Part shown: positions 31,271-42,783 of the stretch, one piece after another | How the letters are laid out: every line of letters begins with the position of its first letter | Position numbering within the stretch: the stretch's first letter is position 1 | Assembly (NCBI GenBank): GCA_036172665.1 | Contig: CM069870.1 | Span: 65,844,212-65,908,211, forward strand | Origin: Prosopocoilus inquinatus | Taxonomy: Eukaryota > Arthropoda > Insecta > Coleoptera > Lucanidae | Length of the DNA stretch: 64,000 bases | Direction: 5' to 3' | Notes under the pieces: generated by a model | The model's database searches: none | Seen by the model: the letters and a program-made list of their open reading frames with translations, nothing else | What the model was told of the DNA's origin: nothing | Program-made: the position numbers and the translations under genes

Positions 31271-32824
31271 GTCGATCATTTTCTTGTCGTTTTTCGATAC
31301 TTGACGTAACGTTAAAGCTTAAAGAAATATGCATTTGAATATCTGAATGTCAAATGGAACTGCTTTCAGTTAATTTTGAATAATTCAGCAGTGAAATACA
31401 AGCCAAGTGAAAACGAATTGGAAATTAGAGCCGGGAATGAAACGAAAACGTAAGAACGAGTTCCTTAACTCTTTGTTCATTAAAACGGCCACGATTTCAC
31501 CATTCATTTAAAAACAAATCGCCAAGAAGGGCTCGTTGTTCCCCCGGAGCGACTCGGAACAACTCAATTACCCCCGCCAACTACATCTGCTTCTAAATTG
31601 CCGCGATAAAAATAAAATACATGCATACTTTCACTCTTTAATTCTCTCTTCAGTAATTATTTCGCTGCGTTTGAATTGGGGAGGAGGAGAGTTCAATAAG
31701 TAAACCTATCGAACTTTTGGGACCGGGTGTCGTAACACTGCATTTCCATTTGCCCGGCGAAGTTTAACGAAATTAATTTTTAAATTCAATTAGCGCAGAG
31801 GCGGATAGGGGGCGCTCTGGAACAGAAAGACAAAGAAACGAGTCGGACAACACGAAACCAGCGCGCTTTTATTTCAAAATCAATAAAAACACTGACCCTT
31901 CTGTAAACAAAGGGTAATTGCGGTTGCATGCGTTCGAAATCGCGTTTAATTTTATTTTTTCGCACCGGTCGGTGAAGTTGTGCAACGATATTAAACGCAA
32001 AGTGTCACGTAATTGTAATTATTAAAGACGATCTATACCTAAATCTAACCGTTTTTGAGATATTTAACATTTTATCTGAAATCTTCGGTAATTATACGAT
32101 ATAAAGGAGTTAAAATTAATTTCACCATGTTACGAATGAAACAACCCTTATTAACACATCCATAAAGACACGAGGAAAAAAATATGGGTTAAATTAAAAA
32201 TGTGTACGTCCGAATAAAAAGATGTTTACGTACGTTTTACGAAAAAAAACATAATTAAGTTCACTATGTTACATTTTAAATCAATTATAAATATAATAAA
32301 ATAATAAGTGTTACCATCAATGTACTTTTGGCTCTTCATCCGAGGCCAACAATCACATCACGAATTCACTAACTCACTGCGACTTCACTGAACCGAACTC
32401 GTTTCTACTAAACACTGGCTAACTGCCTGAATGAATACTTAATAGTCACCCCTCAATTGATTTACATATTTCCCTTGTTAAACTATCCGTGCAGGATGTG
32501 ATAAAGTGCATTTCTAAAGGTTCGGGTCCAAAGATCGATGCACCAAAATCGTACTGAGCAAGCAAGTTAATGTTTTTCGATGAAATACGATCTGCCGGTG
32601 TAGCATTGTGCATTGTAACTAAGTTCAAGCGACGTGGTTTTCATGTGTAAGCATGAAATTCTCTCTATTAAAACGTTCATTTTGCGTACGTTCCATTAGT
32701 CGAAAAGACTTGAGAACCCATTGGGCAAAACACCAGAGATAAAACAAAGGCTTTGATATGTGAGCTAAGCAGACGTAGGTAATTCATACTAGACAGATTA
32801 TGCCTGTGTTGATGACCATATTTT

Positions 32825-32938
32825 GAAATGCTAACTAAACAATTTTGTCAATTAAACGCGCATTAAATTTAGTGTAACTGTGAAATGCTAACTAAACAAT
32901 TTTGTCAATTAAACGCGCATTACATTTGGTGTAACTCA
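32825..32938. repeat. 57-bp direct duplication
   Basis: GAAATGCTAACTAAACAATT and the sequence up to GTGTAACT occur at 32825 and again at 32882 with only two or three differences. A recent local duplication. Confidence 0.9.
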
Positions 32939-32939
32939 A

Positions 32940-34300
32940 TGTCACGAGACGTAACAGAAGGAGCGCTTAGCTTAGAAAGAAATGAATGGATCTGCGCCAA
33001 TCCGTAACCTACCATATTTCTGAAGCAGGGCCTGTCGTTCCCTCGAAGATTACGGTGTAGAAAGAAGCTGCGTAACAATGGCCACTCGGTGGAGGTGGCG
33101 TGGAAAAACTTAAAAGGTGTTGCGGTTAAGGGCGCCACCCAGCAATGGTTACGCAACCCCGAAGTATCGGCAATACAGAGCCAAAAAAGTTTATTCCTGT
33201 TCGTCCCCGAAAAGTACAATTCTCCAGGACCCGCTTCTTCATTTGTATACTCCCCAAAGGTGATCGTTAGGGAATACACAAAAGAAAAAAGAAAACTCAA
33301 AGACGTTCTTGGAAATCCCTCCCCTAAGATATACATACGTCCCCGCAGAAGTATGCTTTAAGTAAATAAACCCTAGTTCGCCCCAAAACCAAAGCGTTTA
33401 TTATATTGTATTGTATATTCAAAAGTAGTATACCTGTAACCCCTAGTGGGGAATCATTTATAAAAACATCAGAAATATTCAAATTTACAAGACCCAAACC
33501 GAGGGGCAAAGGCGCAACTACGTGAGTACTCTCGTATTTGCTTACAATCACCAGCATCAAAAATAAGCAACGAAATCAGAATTATTATCGCGTTAAGCCC
33601 CTAAGATATACGTTCCCGCAGAAGTATTGTCTAAGTATATAAATCCTAATTTCACCTAATAGCAAAGCGTTTATTATATCACACAAGTGTATATTCAAGA
33701 GTAGTATACCTATATCCCCTCGTGGGGGAATCGTTCACAAAAATATCGGAACTACTCAAATTTGCAAGGCCCAAACCGAGGGCCAAAGGAGCAACCGCGT
33801 GAGTACTCTCGTGTTTGCTTACAATCACCAGCATCAAAAATAAGCAACGAAATCAGAAAAATTATCGCGTTATTCGCGCACGTTGAAATAGCAAAAGTTT
33901 TATAGAACATAACTACGTGAATTAAACGCGTTATGAAAGAGCCAACGAATAAACAAGTTAGCAATGAACAGTGAAAAAATAAAATTGCAAAAGAAAGCAA
34001 AAGTAAAAAAATATATCAGCAATACAGCGAAAATTTGACATTCATAAAAAGAACACCCCTGAACACGCAACGCGACAACGACAAGTCCCCTCCCTCTCAA
34101 CACACTGCCGAAAAACCCTCCAGCCCAACCCATTCTACGTCATTAACAAAGGGCTTCCCTGAGGGAAATGACGTCACTCAAGAATTCCGCAGACGAGTAG
34201 AAAAACTTTGGAAAATTCTTGCTGAATGGTCAAGATGTTGTTCAACTGGCTGCGTCCATCCATAACGAAGGCGGCAGTACCTTAATTCACTTCTGCAAGG
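32940..34300 (+). repeat. Unclassified composite repeat, copy A
   Basis: In order it holds a leader (GAGCGCTTAGC, then GCGCCAATCCGTAACCTACC); a 90-base block bounded by the inverted pair CTGCGTAAC/GGTTACGCAACC and containing CCACTCGGTGGAGG; a segment with TGTTCGTCCCCGAAAAGTAC and CCAGGACCCG; and two 277-bp-spaced units around GTGAGTACTCTCGT (33522 and 33799) carrying CCCCTAGTGGGG-type palindromes. The same order occurs at 53460-54890 (copy B), and the leader alone at about 29840-29910. Short ORFs in the two copies do not correspond, so coding function is unlikely. I cannot place it in a known transposon class. Confidence 0.65.
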
Positions 34301-34339
34301 CATGACGGGGGGACTGAGGAGGCACTCGAAACTCGAGCG

Positions 34340-35205
34340 CCGTTCGTGTAGTTAGACAAAGCTACCTCTCGGCACCTGAATTGCCTGAGATAATCTATCC
34401 CTTAACATAGGTTAGAAATCTGGCCCCTTACCAGTTGCTACAAACTAGTAAAAAGAAGAATTAACGAACGCAAAAAATAGACGCACGTGGAAGTAAACAG
34501 GTAACAAAATCGAAACCTAACTTGCTGTGAACAGCAAGCCCGAAGCGATTCTCTCCCAAAACCCGTAGACAACGGTTCCACAACCAAATAGAGAATTAGC
34601 TAACGGAGTGAGTTAATACACTCCAAACGTTCGTGAAGTTGGCCAAAACTACCTCCCGGCACCTGAACTGCCTGAGATAATCTTCCCCTTGACACAGGTT
34701 AGAAATCTAGCCCCTTACCAGTTGCTACAAAGGAGTTAAAGGAAGAATTAACGAACGCCAAACAATAGACTCACGTGGAAGTAAACAGGTAACATAATCG
34801 ATGCCTACCTTGCTGTGAACAGCAAGCCCGAAGCGATTATCTCCCAAAACCCGTAGACAACAGTTCCACAACCAAATAGGGAAATAGCTAACGGAGTGAG
34901 TTAATACGCTCCAAACGTTGGCGTAGTTGGACAAAGCTACCTCCCGGCACCTGAACTGCCTGAGATAATCTTCCCCTTAACACAGGTTAGAAATCTGGCC
35001 CCTTACCAGTTGGTACAAAGGAGTTAAAAGAAGAATTAACTAACACCAAACAATAGACGCACGTGGAAGTAAACAGGTAACAAAATCGAAGCCTACCTTG
35101 CTGTGAACAGCAAGCCCGAAGCGATTCTCTCCCAAAACCCGTAGACAACGGTTCCACAACCAAATAGGAAAACGCTAATGGAGTGAGTTAATAAGCTCCA
35201 AACGC
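34340..35205. repeat. Three tandem 287-288-bp units
   Basis: CTACCTCCCGGCACCTGAAC occurs at 34362, 34649 and 34937. Each unit continues with TGCCTGAGATAATCTTCCCC, CCAGTTGCTACAAAGGAGTT, CACGTGGAAGTAAACAGGTA, TTGCTGTGAACAGCAAGCCC (itself a small palindrome) and CCCGTAGACAACGGTTCCAC. The units are about 95% alike by eye. They adjoin composite repeat A. Confidence 0.9.
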
Positions 35206-35866
35206 AGACATACAAAACCTCACACTTAGCAGAGTTTGCAACAACCGTAGTTCACTTCGTTGCATAAACGTAGAAAACCATCCACGCTGCCTCGCAGTCG
35301 GTAGAGGAGAGAGAGCAAGATCGCGTTCTGAACGTACACCGATTCTGTGGCCGTTAGCAACGCCCCAAAGAGACGTGTACAATAGGAAGCCTACACGACA
35401 GTAAGAAATAATTGTAACATAAAAAAAGGACATCAAAAAAAGCACGAATTTAGATAATAACTTTCCAAAGGTGACAATATAGCCCGAGGACCCACTGTTG
35501 GAGCTACCGTATAAATTTCAAACAAACGTAAATACTACGAGAAAGTAACTTCGAAACTGTTCTGGTTTGTTAACTAAATATTACAAACATAATCACAGGT
35601 GTGCTTCTTAAGATTAAAACATAAATTCGCTGACTATTATTTTTTCATCAGTGTTGATTTATTTTTTTTAGTGCTAGGTAGGCACTTTGCTTATACGTCT
35701 TATTACGACATCTTAATTAATAACTTTATATCGTATTTTTATTATTCAATTATTGTTGTTGCCTTTATTGCGTACTAAATAAATAAACTTTTTAAAAAAG
35801 AGTACCGCTCGGTCGCGAAATATAACTTATAGATTTATTTACTTAATTTATTACTTACTTACAAAT

Positions 35867-36043
35867 AGATAAAACAGCGACACCCTACAATCGCTTTTTG
35901 ACCTAATATTGCATAAGGATTGACAAATAGAAGCAGGTTTGCTACATAATAAGTCACTTATTATGCAACAAACCCGCTTCAATTCGTCAATCCTTATGCA
36001 ATGTTAGGTCAAAAAGCGATCGTAGGATATCGCTGTTTTATCT
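35867..36043. mobile_element. Palindromic element with about 87-bp arms
   Basis: The left arm begins AGATAAAACAGCGACACCCT and includes ATCGCTTTTTGACCTAATAT and TGCATAAGGATTGACAAAT. The right arm is the reverse complement with roughly ten differences, leaving a very short central spacer near AAGTCACTTA. A half copy (41404-41440) shows AGGTCAAAAAGCGATCGTAG and CGCTGTTTTAT. The differences between arms show this is an old foldback/MITE rather than an assembly artefact. Confidence 0.8.
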
Positions 36044-36252
36044 TTTCATCTCTATCATTTTGCAATTGCGAATAAATCGGTCAAGTGGTTTTTGGTTTGC
36101 AGTGGAAATCTTCAGCTACGTTTCTACTGAAGAAACCCCCTATAGGGCTGAAACAGTTGTACAGAGGCTGCTCGAGCGTTTCACTGCCATCAAAAACGAT
36201 TTGAAACATTTTTTTTTAATACTTACTTACAGTTCTCATATCTTTTTCTCAG

Positions 36253-36371
36253 GTTAAACTTGACATCTACATCTTCACCGAAAATGAGAAAACGACCACC
36301 GCCCAAGGACCACCCCCAGAGATACTTCGCCCGTTGCTTCTGTACCCTTCTAGGAAAGTTGCGATTTTTAG
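36253..36371 (+). CDS. Ret: Ret receptor tyrosine kinase, ectodomain exon
   Basis: The exon lies between acceptor TTTTTCTCAG and donor TTTTTAG|GTACGT. It starts on a codon boundary, matching the end of exon 13286-13386, and ends with two bases of a split Arg codon. It encodes VKLDIYIFTENEKTTTAQGP and then a Pro-rich, Leu-rich stretch ending VAIFR. VKLDIYIF is a beta-strand pattern as in cadherin-like domains. In Ret these domains form the ligand/co-receptor-binding arm and bind calcium, but no canonical calcium motif is visible in this short piece. The assignment depends on phase continuity and neighbours. A palindromic element ends about 210 bases before the acceptor. Confidence 0.7.
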
Positions 36372-39312
36372 GTACGTACGCCGGAAACAGGGGGGTGGGG
36401 TGTGTGGGGGAATAGTTTAAGATTAGCGCTGGATAAATTAAATATGCCAAACAACCGTCAGTCTTTTTACAATCAACATAAGAAAATGAAACGAAAATAT
36501 TTTCTTATTTAGAATTAGAGAGTATTAATTTTATTTTAAATATTAATTCTAATGTTACCTACTCCTCAAGATGGGACTAAGAATTTTCTTACGATTATTA
36601 CAACTATTTAAGAAGTTGTAAAGCTCTAAAAGCTCTTCATAGGTGAAGCAGAAAATGTTTAGAAGTTCCAATATTTTTGCCTAAAAACTAATTTCACTTA
36701 AAAAATGTCGAAACAAACTCCATTTAGAATTATTCGAATTCAAAATCGTATAATATATGAAAAGTCAATAATTGAGTCGCCAGGAAAAACACACAGTGAA
36801 AAGATGCATAACAGGCATGGAAAAATAACTGACGACGTATGTTTCGGTCTTGTTAAACCTCATCAGAACAGTATAACCAGACTGTTAGGTGTTGATACTT
36901 GGAAATAAACAAAACTTTTTTACCTTAAACTTTACTTAGTTTTGATGGGTTCTTGTCCTAGAATTAGCTCTGTGAAGAATAGGGTGGGTCTTGATGATGT
37001 TAATCCTTTTGTGCCCAAGGGGGTTAGGGAGGTATCCCAATTATACAACCACGCGTACCTTAAATGATACGATTTGATGGTTCCGCAGCTCTTACACTGA
37101 ATGTTCTTAAGGGTGTGGTTCGCATACAAGAGTATCATTTAATTTGAGCGTCGCAGTACGTATTTGTAAATATTTTCTTAAATCCTCAAAAATTTCTTTC
37201 AAACATTGTGGCCTGAAAATATTTAAGTGATCTATCGCTTCAATCAATCCATCATTTTACTGATCCATCGTTTCATCGAATCAACAATCCATCGACCCAA
37301 CCCATCATCGGTAAATCGATTAATCAATACATCGTTTCATCTATCCATCGCGTCATCATACCGTCGCGTCATCGTTCCATCGCATCATCAATCCAACGCT
37401 TCATCGATCATTTTACCTATTCATCGCGTTATCAACCTATGGCTTGATCGATCTATCGTCTGGTTGAGTCATCGTTTTGTAGATCTACCGGTCCATCACT
37501 TCTTCGTTCCTTAGCTTTACCATCCATCGATTCATCGGATCATACAGCTTCGTCGATCGTTTCATCGATCCATCGCGTCATCATACCGTCGAGTCATCGT
37601 TCCATCGCATTATCAATCCACCGATTCATCGATCATTTTATCTATTCATCGCGTTATCCATCCATGGCTTGATCCATCTATCGTCTGGTTGAGCCATCGT
37701 TTTATCGATCTACCGGTCCATCACTTCTTCGTTCCTTAGTTTTATCGTCCATCGATTCATCGGATCATATAGCTTCGTCGATCGTTTTATCGATCCATCG
37801 CGTCATCATACCGTCGCGCCATCGTTCCATCGCATCAATCCAACGCTTCATCGATCATTTTATCTATTCATCGCGTTATCCATCCATGGCTTGATCCATC
37901 TATCGTCTGGTTGAGCCATCGTTTTATCGATCTACCGGTCCATCACTTCTTCGTTCCTTAGCTTTACCATTCATCGATTCTCGGATCATTTAGCTTCGTT
38001 GATCGTTTCATCGATCCATCGCGTCATCATACCGTCGCGCCATCGTTCCATCGCATCAATCCAACGCTTCATCGATCATTTTATCTATTCATCGCGTTAT
38101 CCATCCATGGCTTGATCCATCTATTGTCTGGTTGAGTCATCGTTTTATCGATCTCCCAGTCCATCACTTCTTCGTTCCTTAGCTTTACCATCCATCGATT
38201 CATCGGATCATATAGCTTCGTCGATCGTTCGCCGGATTGATATATCGTTCTTTCGCTTAAGTTTTCCGTCGATTAATGGCTCCGTCGGTAAATTGATTCA
38301 TCGATTTATCGATCCATTGTTTCACTGATCCTTCGTTTCATCGATCCGTGGTATCGTTGATCCTTCGCTACATCGGTTCACCGTTTTATCGATGCATCGC
38401 TTCGTCAATTCATAGCTTGATTAATCCGTCGATCCACCGCTTCATTAATCCATTAGTTAATCGATCCATCACTTCATCGACTCATCGCACCATCGATATA
38501 ACGTTTCATCGATCTATAGCTTTATTATTTCCTTGAATTGCTTCAACAATGTACATATATATAAAGTGAATAATTTCGTTGAAGTAATTCATTTAGTTAC
38601 TCCGCTTGGCTTTTCGTATTAATTTTCAGAACTTGGCCACGGAAGGGTTGAAGGGGACGCTCATACTCAACGGTACATTCAGGAAAGAGGTTCATTCAAT
38701 AAGCTCACAAGTACAAGTACAGTTGATTGCTATTTAATTAATCACACACCAGATTTGTTTTGACAATGCAGTGTTACAAACAAAGTTCACTAAACACACA
38801 CAGCAAAATTAATGGTATAGAAGGCACACGCAATCCACCCAAGAACAACTTTTCTAAATTCACCAATTTAATTACAGACTAATTAGAACTAGGCGTCGAT
38901 TTTGTCAAAGTTCGCTAATTGAAATTGCTTTTCAACCGCGCCTATTAATCAAACAAGCGTAAAGTTCAAACATCAAATAAACAGTGAATTTCTATCTTGT
39001 GTCAACTGTTCGTCTTCGTCACCTGTCGTGAAGAAACGTCCCGACCTCCGCAAGGCGTCCATGTAAGGACATCGTGCAGGTTCAGACTAGAATTGAAGCT
39101 TTGGTGAAAAGGCTTTGTTCACGCAAGGAAAGTTCTCCGAAATTATTCGAATATTACATACTGTTTCTAACTCAATTTGAAAGTGTTACAATTCTCTGAG
39201 TGCAACCAGTACGGGTGAATCGAAAACACTAAAAGTACTTTTTAAACTCCAAAAGAGAATTTGCACGTTGTAAAAGGGATGAATGAATTATTATTTTTTT
39301 ATTTCTTTACAG
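36372..39312 (+). other. Ret: Ret intron, 2.9 kb
   Basis: Begins GTACGT and ends TTTCTTTACAG. It contains a hammerhead-like core on the minus strand (36841-36865), the ATCGATCC minisatellite (37215-38540) and otherwise AT-rich DNA with no recognisable features. Confidence 0.85.
37215..38540. repeat. Minisatellite of ATCGATCCATCG-type decamers in a 220-226-bp superrepeat
   Basis: The stretch is built of short variants of TCATCGATCCATCG. Over these lies a longer period: CATCGCGTCATCATACCGTC at about 37346, 37571, 37797 and 38017 (spacings 225, 226, 220), each followed by ATCGATCATTTTATCTATTC, CATCTATCGTCTGGTTGAG and CATCACTTCTTCGTTCCTTAG. ORFs here are His/Ser/Ile-rich repeats without biological signal. 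Confidence 0.9.
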
Positions 39313-39489
39313 AACAGCAGCGCCCTTCGCCAGAGTAACCCAGCCGGACTTCCGAAGGAAAGAAGACACCGCCTTCAAGTCCTTCAACATCCGCAACAGC
39401 AACAAGAACGGCACATTTTGGATAACCGAAGACGGAATCGTCTACGTTAATAACGTGGCGTCGCTCCGATCGAACCACACGGACGTCAG
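39313..39489 (+). CDS. Ret: Ret receptor tyrosine kinase, membrane-proximal cadherin-like exon
   Basis: Acceptor TTTCTTTACAG and donor GTCAG|GTTAAT bound 177 bases. One leading base completes the Arg codon split by the previous exon, and two trailing bases open the next. The translation includes APFARVTQPDFRRKED, SFNIRNSNKNGTFWITEDG and IVYVNNVASLRSNHTDV. GTFWITEDGIVYVNN resembles the strand pair of a cadherin repeat (x-F-x-I-D-x-x-T-G-x-I-x-V). Two possible N-glycosylation sites are visible (NGT, NHT). It joins a 50-base intron to the next exon. Together with that exon it should form the end of the fourth cadherin-like domain of Ret. Confidence 0.8.
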
Positions 39490-39539
39490 GTTAATTTCCA
39501 CCATCCATTCATTTTCCGGCCTAAAAATAACACTTTCAG
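39490..39539 (+). other. Ret: Ret intron, 50 bp
   Basis: GTTAAT...TTTCAG, only 50 bases, a typical minimal insect intron. Both flanking exons keep phase across it. Confidence 0.85.
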
Positions 39540-39740
39540 GCTTCAAATCGGGTGGAAGAAAAACGGTGCTCTCCAATCGGACGATATCACCGTTTCAATC
39601 ATTAACGAGCCCACGCACACCTGTAACAACATCAAACACCACCCCAACGACTGGCCCTATTGCTCCCAGTATGACGTTGCCAGCAAATGCGAAAAGGGAT
39701 GCGGATTGGGCACCGGAGGCCAAGCGAACGTTGCAAAAAG
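39540..39740 (+). CDS. Ret: Ret receptor tyrosine kinase, start of cysteine-rich domain
   Basis: The exon follows acceptor CACTTTCAG and ends at AAAAAG|GTAAAT, with split Arg codons at both ends. It encodes LQIGWKKNGALQSDDITVSI, the last strand of the cadherin-like region, and then HTCNN, WPYCSQYDVASKCEKGCGLG. The four cysteines here open the 16-cysteine domain. In vertebrate RET this domain sits against the membrane and helps hold the ligand/co-receptor complex. The C-terminal GCGLGTGG is the start of the Gly-rich loop before the next conserved cysteine. The following intron is 12.6 kb. Confidence 0.88.
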
Positions 39741-41403
39741 GTAAATCGCTAATATCGATAAGTGCCCTCCCTCAAACCCCCACACGTCTATTTGTTATCG
39801 ACGATTGAAACTGGATGTAAAGTGCAAAGGTGCGCTCAAGTTTGGAAAAGTCAGTCTAAGTTCATGATTAAGCGAAGATCAACAGAAGACTAATTAATAA
39901 ATCTCTTTAGAATTGATGGCAACTTGCCGGTCTTAATTTCAGAATATCTAACTTGCAGAACACGCTCAGGTTTACATTCAAATGTACGGTACGTCCCATA
40001 AGTTTATAACGAAATTAGTCAGTTAGTGAACATCCCTTATAAATTATTGTCACGTTTGAAAAATTATGAAAATTCGTTTTTTTTTACTTTTGAAGTGACA
40101 CAAAATTCAGGCTTTAATTTATCAAAATTGCGTAATGAGCGTTTCGCAAGAACGGTCATCGACGCGACTTAATCGCCGCGGAAATTGTCTAGTATGATTT
40201 AGAGACTTCTGCTTAGTTCGCAATTCAAATTTCTTTTCGGTCTATGAATCAGCTGTTTATAACCACTCCACAGGTTCACGAAGCACAGTTATGACTGTAG
40301 CTGATTTGAATTTAGATTCGAATTTTAAAACCACAAATCATCAAAGATTGTACCCTAAAGGAGAACAACTCCAAGACTACGTCATGACACCCACATAAAC
40401 ACCACAATTTTGGCGCCCAACGTGGAGCCACAAACAAACAAAAAATACCACCTTCTCCAACAAAAGAAAAACAAGACAGTGTAATGAATGAAAGATCCTA
40501 TATGTTATCCCCTCTTTCTAGAGACGGTTTCTTCGTCGCTGGCGTCTCAACTGAAAGTTAACTTTATCGGGCTGTTAGATTGCGACGTATCATACGAATA
40601 CAGACGACCGTTTGTCACATTTTAACTGACAGATCAATTTAACCTTCTGGTAAGGCGGCTCTAATATCACGTACAATGTTTCTTCTTTGGTCAACGCAGT
40701 GCTGCCAATACATCTGCTTAGAATGAGAGTGTTCTAACTCCACTTTTCTGAGAAAATAAGATATAATTGAGAAAGATCTGACTCTGTTTCATCATACTTT
40801 AGAAGTTGCACACTTCTTGTTCGGATTGTCCTAAACTTCTTAAAATTTTATTTTTATCATTGCCTTAAGTTACTTAGAACTGTTTAACTTAGTTCAGCTT
40901 TAGTTTAATAATGCTAACAACCCTACAAAATGTTTTGCTTAAAAAATCACTAAAAGCAGAGATTTACTCGTTTTCCCCAATGCGATAATGAAACCTAAAA
41001 AGAAAAAAAATTACCATTTTTTTATACAGGAACAAAATAATTAAACGATAAAATATTATTTTGTCCACTAGACTTTATTTTGTGCTTTACTTTTATGTTT
41101 AGTTTTTTTCTCTCAACATTCCTAATAAGAAATTACACGTTTACATTTTTTTATTGGTGAATTGCTCTTCTAATTTTGATTGTGAAGTGTCCTCGAATTT
41201 TTTGTTCTTGCTTTTGATTATTTATGTGGCACGTCTTAGATTTTCATTTGTTTCTCTTTGTCTTTCTCACTTCACTTTTACGTTTGCTTTGGGCTCCTCG
41301 GCATTCACAATATTTCCAAAATTTAATTTTTCCTTCCTTCAGTGAAAACCTCGAGCTGCCTGTGTACAGCTGTTTCAGCCCTGTTTGGGGCTTCGTCAAT
41401 ATC

Positions 41404-41440
41404 AGGTCAAAAAGCGATCGTAGAATGTCGCTGTTTTATG
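41404..41440 (+). repeat. Half copy of the 35867-36043 palindromic element
   Basis: AGGTCAAAAAGCGATCGTAG followed by AATGTCGCTGTTTTAT matches the right arm of the palindromic element. The left arm is absent. Confidence 0.7.
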
Positions 41441-41987
41441 TGTTCATATTTATTTATAGGTTAGAACAGCAATGCCCTGGGGCGCTCCGAAAGCGCTATC
41501 CCCATTCTTGTTTGTTTCGGAAAAAAGGAGAATTCATTTATAGAGAAGGACGCGGCAAATAAATACTTAATGAATATAGCGATTGCAATTGTAACGCCTA
41601 GCCTACAAAATTCACGTTTTAATAGAGGGAATTCCATGCTGACAAATCACACCAGATCGATGTTTGGCGAGACGCTGACAACAATTTTCGTACAGAGTGA
41701 CTACCTCCCTTTAAATTCTTTTTTTTGAATTTAAAAAGAAGTGTTTATTATAAAACTTATATAGACTGATTCAAAGTTTTTGCTGATGTTTACAAAAAAA
41801 AACACACAAATGGACATAGCATAACTGAGATATAAACTGAAATTTTAATTTTTTAAATGGATCATTTGGTATTTTTATACACATTTGAAATCTTAAATAA
41901 TAATCGAATTTTGTTTTTTTTTTAAACTTTGATTAATTAATTAAATCCTAACATTTTGTCTAAGAGACGATTATTCATATTTTATAC

Positions 41988-42080
41988 CAAGGGTTCCCAT
42001 CAGGGTCAGTATTCAGGTATCGAAGTCGAAGAGGACTTGAAAGGGGTCGATGAAACTTTAGGGGTCCGCCAGGAGTCTTT
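41988..42080 (+). mobile_element. hAT-like remnant, second copy
   Basis: AAGGGTTCCCATCAGGGTCA, then GACTTGAAAGGGGTCGATGA and GGGGTCCGCCAGGAGTC, parallels the segment at 1774-1875. The terminal pattern GGGTTCCCA fits decayed hAT ends. Confidence 0.4.
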
Positions 42081-42621
42081 TTAAAACCAAAAATGGCGAT
42101 CAACCGACGAAATTGAAAAATTGGAAAATAAAATAATCTTAAATCGTGTAAAAAAAAGAAACAAGATTTCACAGCAAGTAAGACACTCTCACACTCATCT
42201 TATGCTTGTTTCCCTGAATGGGTTTCTAGGGGGTTAAACTTCTATGACAAAACCAACTGCATAGTTGCGCAGATGGGTGAACGCTTATTAATTTTGCATT
42301 ATTTCAAGCCACGGTGCTTAATTGTTTACATTAAATCTTTTTCTCCTCGCTTAACCTACAGGCGTCACATAGATTTCCCTAAATCAGGGTGCGATTATAA
42401 CAACAAGCTTCTAAATTAATTTAGCACGGCGGGGAACAGGACGTATTCACACGGTTCTGCAGATGGCGTGATCCTATCTAGGTATATGTTTAGACTTTAA
42501 CGTTTCCTGTCCAGCGCTTATCTACTGGGAAAATTTATATTAAAATCAGACAGATTAAATTCCACCCAGTAATTTTGAAAATAAATTTGGATTTGGCTCC
42601 TAACCACAATGGTTTTTTTTT

Positions 42622-42672
42622 CTTAAACTAAATACGTATTTCGGCAACTATGCTGCCATCTTCAGTAGTTGC
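42622..42672 (-). ncRNA. Candidate hammerhead ribozyme in the Penelope 3' region (minus copy)
   Basis: On the minus strand: CTGAAGA (fits CUGANGA), a hairpin GGCAGC-ATA-GTTGCC, GAAA, a short self-complementary ATACGTAT, then TTAGTT, which can pair with AACTA just before CTGAAGA. One extra U lies between the core and stem II. Hammerhead motifs are known from Penelope-like elements, often with a very short stem III that works as a dimer. The fit is suggestive, not proven. Confidence 0.4.
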
Positions 42673-42783
42673 GAGTTCTATCCTACTAAATCACAGGAGA
42701 AGTGACGGTGTCATACCTATCGCTACCTTATATACTCAGTGCGTTCCGCTCCAATGAAGCGCACGCTTCCAGTAGTGAGCGCC

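Larger units (their letters stand above)
13387..36252 (+). other. Ret: Ret intron, 22.9 kb
   Basis: The intron runs from donor GTGAGT to acceptor TTTTTCTCAG. Contents in order: tandem array (13940-15540), poly-G run (15552-15569), a diverged tandem duplication near 16600-16870, SINE head (17941), non-LTR retrotransposon (19503-24001), mariner (24750-26505), nested hairpins (27056-27710), tandem array (30290-31270), a 57-bp duplication (32825-32938), composite repeat A (32940-34300), a 287-bp tandem array (34340-35205) and a palindromic element (35867-36043). Between 28120 and 30200 I see a GC-rich patch (28840-29040) and short ORFs but nothing I can identify. 31270-32820 shows nothing recognisable. 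Confidence 0.8.

Noticed and set aside
37227..38536. His/Ser/Ile-rich ORFs
   Set aside because: They follow the ATCGATCC minisatellite and carry no independent signal.
39455..39808. 117-residue ORF overlapping two Ret exons
   Set aside because: It runs through the 50-bp intron in a different frame from the phase-consistent Ret exons.
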